A stretch of DNA of 64,000 bases from Agarivorans albus (GTDB lineage: Bacteria; Pseudomonadota; Gammaproteobacteria; Enterobacterales; Celerinatantimonadaceae), in NCBI RefSeq assembly GCF_019670105.1, contig NZ_AP023032.1, forward strand, positions 623,501 through 687,500. Reading direction: 5' to 3'. This document shows, in pieces, positions 40,779-49,225 of this stretch. Each line of letters starts with the position of its first letter. Position 1 is the first letter of the stretch. The translations under genes and the position numbers were made by a program. The notes under the pieces were generated by a model. The model saw only the letters and a list, made by a program, of their open reading frames with translations. It was not told the origin of the DNA and did not search any database.

Positions 40779-40919
40779 ACCCCACGTTACATGTCACCGA
40801 TTTGGTGATACTAACAATCCAGCTTACTCCGTATTCGAAGGGATACTATGAGTGGCTACTTTCACGTTTGTGATTATCACAAACACATGTGTAACAGTTA
40901 TTTTGGGTTATATATACAA
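40779..40919 (+). promoter_or_regulatory. Structured 5' leader of rplM-rpsI
   Basis: The leader holds a perfect 8-bp hairpin (40866-40873 with 40877-40884, loop TTA), then a 10-bp palindrome (40883-40892) and a shorter dyad (40892-40900). There is no clear Shine-Dalgarno before the rplM ATG. In E. coli rplM is feedback-regulated by L13 through its leader, so this is a candidate L13 target. It also contains an in-frame ATG at 40848 with a GAAGGGA site. Confidence 0.5.
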
Positions 40920-41348
40920 ATGAAAACTTTTGTAGCCAAGCCAGACAGCGTTAAACGCGACTGGTACGTTGTAGATGCAGATGGTAAAACTCTGGGTCGT
41001 ATCGCAACTGAAATCGCTTCTCGCCTACGCGGTAAGCATAAAGCTGAATATACTCCTCACGTTGATACTGGTGATTACATCATCGTAATTAACGCTGAGA
41101 AAGTAGCCGTAACAGGCAACAAAGCGAAAGGTAAAATTTACCACTCGCACACTGGTTACCCAGGTGGCTTAAAATCAATTAGCTTTGAAAAGTTAATCGA
41201 AAAAGCTCCTGAGCGTGTTATCCAGTCTGCAGTGAAAGGTATGTTGCCAAAAGGTCCTCTAGGCCGTGCAATGTTCCGTAAACTGAAAGTATTCGCTGGA
41301 CCTGAGCACACTCATGCGGCTCAGCAACCACAAGTATTAGACATTTAA
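40920..41348 (+). CDS. rplM: 50S ribosomal protein L13
   Basis: A 142-residue ribosomal protein (142 in E. coli), an early assembly protein of the large subunit. The conserved start [20 protein letters not shown] and the segment [20 protein letters not shown] are present. The start is set by family length. The frame is also open for 24 more codons upstream, to an ATG at 40848 with a better ribosome site. It forms the usual rplM-rpsI operon with a 17-base gap. Confidence 0.98.
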   Translation: MKTFVAKPDSVKRDWYVVDADGKTLGRIATEIASRLRGKHKAEYTPHVDTGDYIIVINAEKVAVTGNKAKGKIYHSHTGYPGGLKSISFEKLIEKAPERVIQSAVKGMLPKGPLGRAMFRKLKVFAGPEHTHAAQQPQVLDI

Positions 41349-41365
41349 GTTACGGAATTTGAATA

Positions 41366-41758
41366 ATGGCTGAGAATCAATACTACGGCACTGGCCGTCG
41401 CAAAAGCTCTACTGCTCGCGTATTTTTAAAAGCAGGTAGTGGTAACATCACTGTAAACAACCGTACTTTGGACGTTTACTTTGGCCGTGAAACTGCTCGT
41501 ATGGTAGTTCGTCAACCACTTGAACTAACTGAATTGTTAGAAAAAGTTGACCTACTAGTTACCGTTAAAGGTGGTGGTACAACTGGTCAAGCTGGTGCTA
41601 TCCGTCACGGTATCACTCGTGCTCTTATGGAATACGACGAAAGTCTACGTCCTGAGTTACGTAAAGCTGGTTTCGTTACCCGTGATGCGCGTAAAGTTGA
41701 GCGTAAGAAAGTTGGTCTACGTAAAGCACGTCGTCGTCCGCAATTCTCTAAACGTTAA
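41366..41758 (+). CDS. rpsI: 30S ribosomal protein S9
   Basis: A 130-residue protein of the 30S head (130 in E. coli). Its C-terminal tail [14 protein letters not shown] reaches the P-site tRNA. The motif [14 protein letters not shown] at the N-terminus is the standard S9 signature. It is cotranscribed with rplM and followed by a strong terminator at 41783. Confidence 0.99.
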   Translation: MAENQYYGTGRRKSSTARVFLKAGSGNITVNNRTLDVYFGRETARMVVRQPLELTELLEKVDLLVTVKGGGTTGQAGAIRHGITRALMEYDESLRPELRKAGFVTRDARKVERKKVGLRKARRRPQFSKR

Positions 41759-41782
41759 TTGCTATACACATTCGTGTTACAA

Positions 41783-41810
41783 AAAAGCTCGGCTATGCCG
41801 GGCTTTTCTT
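41783..41810 (+). terminator. Intrinsic terminator after rpsI
   Basis: An 11-bp stem (41783-41793 with 41797-41807, one T-G pair, loop TAT) is followed by TTTTCTTTA. It ends the rplM-rpsI transcript. Confidence 0.9.
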
Positions 41811-41841
41811 TATTCTAAAAGGTTAAAAACCTTGATTTCCC

Positions 41842-41870
41842 TTGTCAATTTGTGTGTTTTTTATTACTAT
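41842..41870 (+). promoter_or_regulatory. Candidate sigma-70 promoter of petABC
   Basis: TTGTCA (41842-41847), a 17-base spacer and TACTAT (41865-41870) form a good promoter match. Transcription would begin near 41877, leaving a leader of about 124 nt before petA. Confidence 0.6.
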
Positions 41871-41898
41871 TTTGTTCGCATTTACCTGCAATAATGTA

Positions 41899-41938
41899 GT
41901 AGCAAGTAAACGCTACCAGTAGCAGAAAAACGCTACCT
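41899..41938 (+). repeat. Twin 20-bp repeats with GTAGC/GCTAC dyads in the petABC leader
   Basis: Two direct repeats (41899-41918 and 41919-41938) share 16 of 20 bases. Each has arms GTAGC and GCTAC separated by eight bases, so each can pair as a small hairpin in RNA or serve as a dyad operator in DNA. They lie between the predicted promoter and petA. Confidence 0.75.
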
Positions 41939-42000
41939 TGTGCAGCATGCCGCAAGGAAAATTACAATAATTGCGCGGATCCTTACCGGAGAGACATTGG

Positions 42001-42591
42001 ATGAGCAACGCTCCTGTCGATGCTGGCCGCCGTCGCTTCCTAACCTGGACAACAGCTGTTGTCGGTGGTGTAGGAGCTACGTTTGCCGCAGTACCTTTTA
42101 TCAGTTCATGGAATCCGAGTGCCAAAGCTAAAGCAGCTGGAGCACCGGTAGAAGTGGATATTAGCAAAATAGAACCTGGACAATTACTACGTGTTGAATG
42201 GCGTGGTAAACCTGTTTGGGTGGTTAACCGTCCTCAATCGGTTCTAGATAACCTAAACACCATTGGTGATAGGTTGCGTGACCCCGATTCCGAGGAGCCT
42301 CAACAACCCGATTACACAGTCAATGTACACCGCTCAATCAAACCTGAGTTGTTTGTAGGTGTGGGCTTATGTACTCACCTCGGCTGTTCACCCACCTATT
42401 TACCTGGCAGCTTTGCTGAGCAAGTTCAAGGTGTTGAATATGGATTCTTCTGTCCCTGTCATGGTTCGAAGTTTGATATGGCCGGACGAGTATTCCAAAG
42501 TGTACCTGCACCACTAAACTTGGTTGTTCCTCCACATCACTATGTTGATGAAACCACCATTTTGGTCGGCTTGGACCAGGGAGAGGCATAA
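42001..42591 (+). CDS. petA: Ubiquinol-cytochrome c reductase iron-sulfur (Rieske) subunit
   Basis: A 196-residue Rieske protein of the cytochrome bc1 complex, which passes electrons from ubiquinol to cytochrome c1. The N-terminus has a twin-arginine type motif (RRRFLTW, residues 10-16) and one membrane anchor (about 17-36). The [2Fe-2S] ligands are C124 and H126 in CTHLGC and C151 and H154 in CPCHGS, with C129 and C153 forming the stabilising disulfide. The ATG at 42001 has GGAGAG upstream. petB starts one base after its stop. Confidence 0.97.
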   Translation: MSNAPVDAGRRRFLTWTTAVVGGVGATFAAVPFISSWNPSAKAKAAGAPVEVDISKIEPGQLLRVEWRGKPVWVVNRPQSVLDNLNTIGDRLRDPDSEEPQQPDYTVNVHRSIKPELFVGVGLCTHLGCSPTYLPGSFAEQVQGVEYGFFCPCHGSKFDMAGRVFQSVPAPLNLVVPPHHYVDETTILVGLDQGEA

Positions 42592-42592
42592 G

Positions 42593-43804
42593 ATGAAGGC
42601 ACTTATCGGTTGGATCGATGAACGGATCCCGTTGACCAAGACCTACAATAAACATGTGGGCCAATACCCAACACCAAAAAACTTTAACTTTTGGTATATT
42701 TTTGGCTTTATTGCCATGGTGGTATTAGTTAACCAAATACTTACAGGTATTTGGCTAACTATGAATTACAACCCATCAGGTGATGGAGCGTTTGCCTCTA
42801 TTGAATACATCATGCGTGATGTGGAATATGGTTGGCTACTGCGTTACATGCATTCCACCGGGGCGTCAGCCTTCTTTGTGGTGATTTATTTGCACATGTA
42901 TCGTGGTTTGATTTATGGCTCTTACCAAAAACCTCGTGAACTGATTTGGTTGTTCGGGATGTTAATTTTCTTGGTATTGATGGCCGAAGCATTCATGGGT
43001 TACTTGCTTCCTTGGGGACAAATGTCTTATTGGGGCGCACAGGTAATTATTTCACTGTTTGGGGCTATTCCGGTAATTGGTGATGACCTAACCCTGTGGA
43101 TCCGTGGTGACTATGTTATCTCTGGTGCAACCTTAAACCGCTTCTTCGCTTTGCATGTTATTGCATTGCCCTTGGTGTTGGTTATGTTGGTGTTCTTGCA
43201 CATTGTAGCGTTGCATGAAGTTGGCTCTAACAACCCGGATGGTATCGAGATTAAAGCTAACAAAGATGAGAATGGTTGGCCGAAGGATGGTATTCCTTTC
43301 CACCCTTATTTTACGGTTAAAGATTTAGCCGCCATTGTTGGCTTCTTGTTCTTCTTCTGTTGGGTGATGTTCTTCTTCCCAGAAGGAGGAGGGTTCTTCC
43401 TAGAGCCGCCAAACTTTGAAGCAGCTAATCCGCTTAAAACGCCAGAGCATATTGCGCCGGTTTGGTATTTCACACCTTTCTATGCAATTTTGCGTGCGGT
43501 ACCCGATAAGTTACTGGGTGTAGTGATGATGGGCGCATCTATTGCGGTGTTATTTGTATTACCGTGGTTAGACCGCTGTAAAGTGAAGTCAATTCGCTAC
43601 CGTAGTGTCATACATAAGCTTAACATCGCTCAGTTTGTTATATGTTTTGTGATTCTAGGGGTGCTAGGTGCCTTACCTTCGACCGACCTATTAACTTGGA
43701 TCGCACGTATCGCAACTGTTGGTTACTTTGGTTATTTCCTACTACTGTGGATTTACAGTAAAAACGAGAAAACTAAGCCAGTTCCAGAAAGGGTGACCAA
43801 ATGA
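42593..43804 (+). CDS. petB: Cytochrome b subunit of the bc1 complex
   Basis: A 403-residue membrane protein with eight helices carrying two b hemes. The heme-binding histidine pairs are in MHSTGASAFFVVIYLHMYRG and FFALHVIALP-VFLHIVALH. The Qo-site motif is PVWY (residues 289-292, bases 43457-43468) instead of the mitochondrial PEWY. I start it at ATG 42593, right behind GAGAGG. It overlaps petC by ATGA. Proton translocation by the Q cycle is the known role. Confidence 0.97.
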   Translation: MKALIGWIDERIPLTKTYNKHVGQYPTPKNFNFWYIFGFIAMVVLVNQILTGIWLTMNYNPSGDGAFASIEYIMRDVEYGWLLRYMHSTGASAFFVVIYLHMYRGLIYGSYQKPRELIWLFGMLIFLVLMAEAFMGYLLPWGQMSYWGAQVIISLFGAIPVIGDDLTLWIRGDYVISGATLNRFFALHVIALPLVLVMLVFLHIVALHEVGSNNPDGIEIKANKDENGWPKDGIPFHPYFTVKDLAAIVGFLFFFCWVMFFFPEGGGFFLEPPNFEAANPLKTPEHIAPVWYFTPFYAILRAVPDKLLGVVMMGASIAVLFVLPWLDRCKVKSIRYRSVIHKLNIAQFVICFVILGVLGALPSTDLLTWIARIATVGYFGYFLLLWIYSKNEKTKPVPERVTK

Positions 43805-44538
43805 TGAAAAATATTTTTTTAGCATTCGCGTTGCTGGTTCCTAGCTTGGCGTTTGCCGCTGGTTCGACCGTTCCTTTAGACAAAGCGAACTATGACTTAA
43901 GTGATAAAGCTTCGTTACAAAACGGCGCGAAGTTGTTTATGAATTACTGTTTTGGCTGTCATAGTGCTCAATACCAGCGTTATAATCGTGTAGCAGAAGA
44001 TTTAGGTATTCCAATTAAGTTAATGGAAGAAAACTTGATTTTTACCGGGGTAAAACCAGGTGAATTGATGCAAAATGCCATCCAAGAAAAAGACGCTGCT
44101 AAGTGGTTTGGTGCGCCAGCTCCAGATTTAACCTTAGTAGCTCGAGTTCGTGGAGCTGATTGGGTATATACCTATTTACGTTCATTTTATGTTGATGAGA
44201 CGCGTCCATTTGGGGTGAATAACAAAGTATTCCCAAGTGTTGGTATGCCGCATGTATTGCAAGAGTTGCAAGGTGTGCCAAACGCGGTTTATGAAACAAG
44301 AATGATTGATGGTGAAGATCAGCAAATCTACGTTGGCATCCAATCAGATGGCAGCGGTGAGATGAGTGATGATGAGTATGACCACGCTGTTTTAGACCTA
44401 GTTAACTTTTTAGTTTACTCTGCTGAACCTATTCAGCTAGAGCGTAAACGTCTTGGTTACTGGGTGCTTGGTTTCTTATTCATTTTCTTCATTATTAGTT
44501 ATCTATTGAAGAAAGAATACTGGCGCGACGTACATTAA
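43801..44538 (+). CDS. petC: Cytochrome c1 subunit of the bc1 complex
   Basis: A 245-residue c-type cytochrome anchored by a C-terminal membrane helix (about residues 219-236). A signal peptide (cut near LAFA|AGS, about residue 19) sends it to the periplasm. The heme site is C50-F-G-C53-H54, with an axial methionine expected in the later part (probably GMPHVLQ). It overlaps petB. A strong terminator follows, and sspA lies downstream as in many gammaproteobacteria. Confidence 0.96.
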   Translation: MMKNIFLAFALLVPSLAFAAGSTVPLDKANYDLSDKASLQNGAKLFMNYCFGCHSAQYQRYNRVAEDLGIPIKLMEENLIFTGVKPGELMQNAIQEKDAAKWFGAPAPDLTLVARVRGADWVYTYLRSFYVDETRPFGVNNKVFPSVGMPHVLQELQGVPNAVYETRMIDGEDQQIYVGIQSDGSGEMSDDEYDHAVLDLVNFLVYSAEPIQLERKRLGYWVLGFLFIFFIISYLLKKEYWRDVH

Positions 44539-44561
44539 GTCTTGAGCTAGTATTTAATTAT

Positions 44562-44590
44562 CGGCAATAGCATTTATGCTGTTGCCGTTT
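44562..44590 (+). terminator. Intrinsic terminator after petABC
   Basis: An 11-bp stem (44562-44572 with 44577-44587, one T-G pair, loop TTTA) is followed by TTTGTGTATTTATTTT. It ends the petABC transcript, and sspA may have its own promoter downstream. Confidence 0.85.
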
Positions 44591-44624
44591 GTGTATTTAT
44601 TTTAGATGGTTTTTGGAGGATTCA

Positions 44625-45260
44625 ATGGCTGTAGCTGCCAACAAGCGTTCGGTAATGACGCTATACTCTGGTGCTAACGACTTATATAGTCATCAGGTAC
44701 GTATCGTTTTGGCTGAGAAAGGCGTCAGCGTAGAAATTAATCAGGTAGATCCGGACAACTTACCGGAAGACTTAATTGATTTGAATCCGTACAGCTCTGT
44801 TCCAACCTTAGTTGATCGTGAATTGGTGTTGTACCAATCGCAGATCATCATGGAATACTTAGACGAGCGTTTTCCTCACCCACCGCTAATGCCGGTTTAC
44901 CCTGTGTCGCGTGGTTCAAGCCGCCTTATGATGCACCGCATCAAAAACGACTGGTACACCTTGGTTGCGCAAATTGAAAAAGGTGAGAACGCCGAGGCTG
45001 CACGTAAGCAATTAACAGAAAGTCTGTTAAGCATTGCACCGGTTTTTGCTGAAATGCCTTACTTTATGAGTGAAGAATTCAGCTTAGTAGATTGCTACTT
45101 AGCACCACTACTATGGCGTTTGCCAACTTTAGGCATCGAGCTTGAAGGTGCGGGTTCTAAAGAAATCAAATCTTATATGATCCGTGTATTCGATCGTGAA
45201 TCTTTCCAAGCTTCACTGACCGATGCAGAGCGTGAAATTCGCGATGGGTTTTTAGGTTAA
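44625..45260 (+). CDS. sspA: Stringent starvation protein A
   Basis: A 211-residue GST-fold protein (212 in E. coli) that binds RNA polymerase and takes part in stationary-phase and acid-stress gene control; it does not act as a transferase. The N-terminal thioredoxin-like half (SVMTLYSGANDLYSHQVRIV) and SVPTLVDRELVLYQSQIIMEY are typical. The start at 44625 has an excellent TGGAGGA site. It shares a TAATG junction with sspB. Confidence 0.96.
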   Translation: MAVAANKRSVMTLYSGANDLYSHQVRIVLAEKGVSVEINQVDPDNLPEDLIDLNPYSSVPTLVDRELVLYQSQIIMEYLDERFPHPPLMPVYPVSRGSSRLMMHRIKNDWYTLVAQIEKGENAEAARKQLTESLLSIAPVFAEMPYFMSEEFSLVDCYLAPLLWRLPTLGIELEGAGSKEIKSYMIRVFDRESFQASLTDAEREIRDGFLG

Positions 45261-45676
45261 TGAGTGAAGAGATGACCCCAAATAGGCCTTATTTGCTTAA
45301 GGCTTTTTTTGATTGGTTGTTAGACAACGAGTTGACTCCTCACTTGGTGGTGGATGCTACCCAAGCTAACGTGACCGTGCCCAGCCAATTTGTTAATGAT
45401 GGACAGATTGTTCTAAACATTGCTCCGTCGGCAATTGCGGCCTTTAATATGGACTTACAGCACGTAAGTTTTAGCGCACGCTTTGGTGGTAAACCGTTTC
45501 AGGTTTATGTGCCTATGGCAGCCGTTGTCGCGATTTATGCCCGAGAAAATGGTGCAGGTACCGTGTTTGAGCCAGAAGCTGCTTACGAGCAAGTGGAAGA
45601 GCTTGAGAGTCAGCCTGAAGATGTTTCGGTGAAAGAGGATACTCCGAAGAAGCCGACACTCACCATCGTAAAATAA
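45260..45676 (+). CDS. sspB: ClpXP adaptor SspB
   Basis: A 138-residue adaptor (165 in E. coli, with a longer linker) that tethers ssrA-tagged proteins to ClpXP. The substrate-binding domain (about residues 1-105) has the phrases RPYLLKAFFDWLLDNELTPH and ARFGGKPFQVYVPMAAVVAIYARENG. An acidic linker leads to the C-terminal ClpX-binding peptide (KKPTLTIVK), which is conserved. It is coupled to sspA. Confidence 0.95.
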   Translation: MSEEMTPNRPYLLKAFFDWLLDNELTPHLVVDATQANVTVPSQFVNDGQIVLNIAPSAIAAFNMDLQHVSFSARFGGKPFQVYVPMAAVVAIYARENGAGTVFEPEAAYEQVEELESQPEDVSVKEDTPKKPTLTIVK

Positions 45677-45700
45677 AAAAGCGCCGAAAGGCGCTTTTTT
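45675..45700. terminator. Bidirectional terminator between sspB and dolP
   Basis: An 11-bp stem (45675-45685 with 45690-45700) with a GAAA tetraloop is flanked by A6 and T6 runs. It can end both the sspAB and the dolP transcripts. Confidence 0.95.
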
Positions 45701-45718
45701 GTATCTACTTTAAATTTG

Positions 45719-46291
45719 TTAGCTGGCTTCTATCAGCTCAAATACTTTAATCACTTTGGCTACGCCTGTCTCGTGGCGGGCAATATCAATCGCTAAGCGT
45801 TCTTCTTCTGCGGTAACAAAACCAATGAGAAACACTTCACTGTCTTCGGTAATGACTTTTATCTTACCTGGTGGAAGCTTACTGTCTTCGTAGATCTTAA
45901 ACTTGATTTTGGTGGTAATCCAAGAGTCATTGCTACGTACACCTAAAGATACAGGTGCTTTAATGCGTACTTCGTTTAGCACTTGTTGTACACCACTTAC
46001 ATCGCGGACAACTTGAGTGATTTTGTTGAAATATTCTTCATTCGGAGTTTGGCCAATGACCAGTACTCTGCCGTTAAGCGCAACCACCGATAGCTTGCTT
46101 TCTCGCCAAATATTCTCTTCTTTGCCCAGTTCACTTAGTGCTTGGAGTTCTATCGTTTGGTCATCAAATTGAGTGCCTATGGTGCGCCTATCTGTTGCTG
46201 CACCTGCTGCTACTCCGGCACCCACTACAACTGCTCCAGCACAGGCTTGTAGTAGCCCTGCCAAAACAACAACGGTGATGATACGTAACAT
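45719..46291 (-). CDS. dolP: Outer-membrane lipoprotein DolP (YraP), two BON domains
   Basis: A 190-residue lipoprotein (191 in E. coli). The lipobox LLQAC gives the lipidated cysteine at residue 17. Two BON domains follow (about residues 45-115 and 120-190; phrases VVALNGRVLVIGQTPN and ITEDSEVFLIGFVTAEE). DolP binds anionic lipids at division sites and supports BAM function and septal amidase control. It is the last gene of the lpoA-yraN-diaA-dolP run. Confidence 0.96.
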   Translation of the reverse strand: MLRIITVVVLAGLLQACAGAVVVGAGVAAGAATDRRTIGTQFDDQTIELQALSELGKEENIWRESKLSVVALNGRVLVIGQTPNEEYFNKITQVVRDVSGVQQVLNEVRIKAPVSLGVRSNDSWITTKIKFKIYEDSKLPPGKIKVITEDSEVFLIGFVTAEEERLAIDIARHETGVAKVIKVFELIEAS

Positions 46292-46294
46292 CCT

Positions 46295-46885
46295 TTAATC
46301 CTCCTGTTGGGGAAACAACGTACGGTCTACTAAATCACATAAACTGTTTAAGGCCAGTAAGTGTACTTCGTTAATGCGTACGCTCTGTTCACCTGGCACT
46401 CTAATTTCAACGTCTTGCTCGCTAAGCAGACCGGCCATTTCACCGCCATCTTTTCCGGTTAGCGCAATAATTGTCATGTCGCGGTTTACTGCCGCTTCCA
46501 TGGCTTTAATTACGTTGCGACAGTTACCTGAATCGGAGATGGCAACAAGTACATCGCCCTGCTGGCCTAATGCGCGAATTTGCTTGGCAAATACTTCGTC
46601 AAAGGAGTAATCATTCGCAATGGCACTTAGCACTGAGCTGTCGGTGCTAAGTGCTAAAGCTGGAAGGCTAGGGCGTTCGGTATCAAAGCGGTTAACCAAG
46701 TTAGCTGAAAACTGCTGAGCAAGTGCCGCTCCTGCGCTATTGCCTGCAATGAGCAGTTTGTTACCGTTGAGCAATGCTTGAGCGATGATCACTGTAGCTT
46801 TTTCGATCGCATCGGGTAGTGCTTCTGCAGCGGCAATCTTGGTTTGTATGCTTTCTCTAAATATTTCTTTGATTCGTTCTTGCAT
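46295..46885 (-). CDS. diaA: DnaA initiator-associating protein DiaA
   Basis: A 196-residue SIS-domain protein (196 in E. coli). It forms a tetramer that brings several DnaA molecules together at oriC and so promotes timely replication initiation. The protein begins [20 protein letters not shown], and the SIS core includes [15 protein letters not shown] and [15 protein letters not shown]. GmhA is a close relative, but the N-terminus and context support DiaA. I chose the ATG at 46885 with a GGGGAA site over a start four codons upstream. Confidence 0.95.
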   Translation of the reverse strand: MQERIKEIFRESIQTKIAAAEALPDAIEKATVIIAQALLNGNKLLIAGNSAGAALAQQFSANLVNRFDTERPSLPALALSTDSSVLSAIANDYSFDEVFAKQIRALGQQGDVLVAISDSGNCRNVIKAMEAAVNRDMTIIALTGKDGGEMAGLLSEQDVEIRVPGEQSVRINEVHLLALNSLCDLVDRTLFPQQED

Positions 46886-46886
46886 G

Positions 46887-47288
46887 TTATTCCCCAAACG
46901 CGTTCTGAAACCATTCTAGGTAAGGTGCTTGCTCTTGAATAGCAACAACATCAAAACGCATTGCAGTATCAAATTGGTTCAAATTTTTTTGTTGTAAATA
47001 GTGTTGTGCGCTAAGCAGTATACGGTGCATTTTGTGCTGGTCGACCGCTGCAGCCGCTCCGCCATGGCTAAGGCTTTTGCGGTATTTAACTTCCACAAAA
47101 ACCCAGGTGTCGCCCTGTTTACAAATTAGGTCTATCTCGCCGCGGCGGCAATGATAGTTTTGCTCAATCAGCCGTAAACCCTGCTTGCTTAGATAGCTAG
47201 CCGCTTGCTGCTCTGCAGCTTGCCCTTTATTCAATATCTTGGTCTTGAAGCGTGTTAGCTTGGATTTCCAAGGGAACCAGTTGGCCAT
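46887..47288 (-). CDS. yraN: YraN/UPF0102 endonuclease-like protein
   Basis: A 133-residue protein of the UPF0102 family, with the restriction-endonuclease-like core ([20 protein letters not shown]: conserved E, D and ExK residues). Its function is not established. It starts 62 bases inside the lpoA gene if the ATG at 47288 is used; a TTG at 47234 would cut the overlap to eight bases. The lpoA-yraN-diaA order is conserved in enterobacteria and relatives. Confidence 0.88.
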   Translation of the reverse strand: MANWFPWKSKLTRFKTKILNKGQAAEQQAASYLSKQGLRLIEQNYHCRRGEIDLICKQGDTWVFVEVKYRKSLSHGGAAAAVDQHKMHRILLSAQHYLQQKNLNQFDTAMRFDVVAIQEQAPYLEWFQNAFGE

Positions 47289-49086
47289 CTTTATATTGAG
47301 TCCACGTGAGTTGTCGTATCACTAAACCTTGTTGGTTAACACTGAGTTTTCCGGTTAAACCATTTAGCTGATAGTCTGAATAGCCGCGCATTTGAGCTAG
47401 TTGACTAATTAGCGAGTAGGCATCATAACCCAAAGCGTACAAACGTTTCTGCGAGTCTGAAGAGCTAGGCCAAAGCTGCTGATGGCGAATCGCATTTACC
47501 GACTGTTGCTCTAATATCCAAGGCATCTCGCTGATGTAGATGCCGTCTAACTCGTTTTCGCTGGTTTCATCATTTTTGTCGTAGCTGCGCGAGCTGGCAT
47601 ATAAGCGTGGGCTTACTGCAAATGGGCTTACGGTTACATCAATAAACGCCTTAATTAGCTTAGTTTCAGTATTGTTGCCCACCAAATACAGAGAGTTTGC
47701 ATCGCTTCTAGAGCGTACTTCAGCTTCTAAATCCTGTCCCAAAATCTGCTTGAACTGGCTAATACGCTGCTGGCTCATATCGGTATGTAACAATTTACGT
47801 ACTGCGCGCTGTAGATCGTTGCGGTTAGCGTAGTAGATAACATCTACAGGAGAGCTAGAAAGGGTTTGCCATTCTTCTGTAAATGACTCAGCCATGCGCT
47901 TGCCCAAGCTGCTTTGTGGGGCTAACAGCAGTGGATTTTGCTCTTCACGTTGCGCCATAAACTGAGCGGCTTGTTTGGCTTCATCCTCAGGCGAGAGTGG
48001 GAAGAAAAACTGTTGCTCCTGTTCACCAGCTTGCACATCGTTAAGAGCGAACACTGGCTGGGTTGGAGCAAGGTTTAATAAACTGCGTAACTGCGATTTT
48101 AATAGCGGCCCAACGATGAAATCGATTTGGTCTTGCTCAAGCTGGGGATAGAGCGTTTCCATTGCTTGGGATTGGGTATCGTAAAACACCAATTCGGTAT
48201 CACTGGAAAACTCTGTTTGGCTATCTAAGAAGGCAGATACTAAACCGTCTTTTACCGCCAAACCGTTATTTTGGTATTTACCACTTAACGGCAGCAAAAC
48301 TGCAACTTTTTGTGGCGTATAAGGAGTAATGCTTAGCGCTTTCGCTAGGTCACCAGCTACATAATCTAGCGCTGGGTGAGCTGGATATTCGGTTTTCCAA
48401 GTTTGTAGTTTAGCTACCAGTTTCTCCGGTGATTGCTTGGGTTCGTTACTTATCGCAACAATTTCTAACCAGCCGTTGCGTAATTCGTTACCTGGCTGCT
48501 GAAAGCTGCGAAGAGTAAACGCGGTAAGCGGTTTAAGCAGTTGCCATATGGTTTGATGGTTTGCTTCTCGGGCTTCTTCTGATAGATAACGGTCTAACTC
48601 GATAAAAGCGCCAGAAGCAGCTAAAGGATTATTTTGTTTTTGATAAATGTTGCCGCGGGCTTGGAAATAGGCGTACCAATAGTCATCGGGTAGTTGCCAG
48701 GCTGGGTCAAAATCTAATAATGCTAAAGCCGGGGTGTATTGGCCTTGAAGCTCCAAAGCGTAGGCGCTTACTAAGCGCAAGCCTGCCCCACGTTGTACCG
48801 TGTTTGCTTGTTTATTTAAGGATGTGGTTACAGCATCACCAGCTTGGAACATGCCTTGTTGGTAGTATGCCTTAGCTGCAAGGAGCTCCCATTCAAAGGT
48901 TTGCTCTACTGGCGCAATGCTAGCCTGATCCAAATAAAACTCTGCATTATGTTCAGGCGCAACAGCAATAGAAGGAAGGTCTATAGCAACAATAGGCGGC
49001 TTGGTTGGGCCACTACTACAGGCTGCGAGCAAAAGCATAAGGCTTAAACTGAGATAACGTAGCGCTGAGATCAGGTTATGTTTCAA
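47227..49086 (-). CDS. lpoA: Penicillin-binding protein activator LpoA
   Basis: A 619-residue outer-membrane lipoprotein that reaches through the peptidoglycan to stimulate the transpeptidase of PBP1A. The lipobox LLAAC puts the lipidated cysteine near residue 23. The N-terminal part is TPR-like (about residues 40-260). The C-terminal part is a periplasmic-binding-protein-like fold starting at VAVLLPLSGKYQNNGLAVKD. The start is TTG at 49086; no in-frame ATG precedes the signal peptide. It is divergent from rsmI. Confidence 0.93.
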   Translation of the reverse strand: MKHNLISALRYLSLSLMLLLAACSSGPTKPPIVAIDLPSIAVAPEHNAEFYLDQASIAPVEQTFEWELLAAKAYYQQGMFQAGDAVTTSLNKQANTVQRGAGLRLVSAYALELQGQYTPALALLDFDPAWQLPDDYWYAYFQARGNIYQKQNNPLAASGAFIELDRYLSEEAREANHQTIWQLLKPLTAFTLRSFQQPGNELRNGWLEIVAISNEPKQSPEKLVAKLQTWKTEYPAHPALDYVAGDLAKALSITPYTPQKVAVLLPLSGKYQNNGLAVKDGLVSAFLDSQTEFSSDTELVFYDTQSQAMETLYPQLEQDQIDFIVGPLLKSQLRSLLNLAPTQPVFALNDVQAGEQEQQFFFPLSPEDEAKQAAQFMAQREEQNPLLLAPQSSLGKRMAESFTEEWQTLSSSPVDVIYYANRNDLQRAVRKLLHTDMSQQRISQFKQILGQDLEAEVRSRSDANSLYLVGNNTETKLIKAFIDVTVSPFAVSPRLYASSRSYDKNDETSENELDGIYISEMPWILEQQSVNAIRHQQLWPSSSDSQKRLYALGYDAYSLISQLAQMRGYSDYQLNGLTGKLSVNQQGLVIRQLTWTQYKDGQLVPLEIQANTLQDQDIE

Positions 49087-49225
49087 GGTTTATACCACTA
49101 GTATTGATTAGTTAGTGCATATATTAAGAGCCAAACGCTAAATAATCTACAATCGAAGTGGTGAAAGATTGAGGCAAGTGAGGCTTTTGATTAAAGTAGA
49201 GGCCGTTTTTATCAGAGGTGAGTTT

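Noticed and set aside
40866-40884. Possible CRP site in the rplM leader (TGTGA and TCACA arms)
   Set aside because: The arms are separated by three bases instead of six, and the site lies inside the predicted transcript, so an RNA hairpin is more likely.
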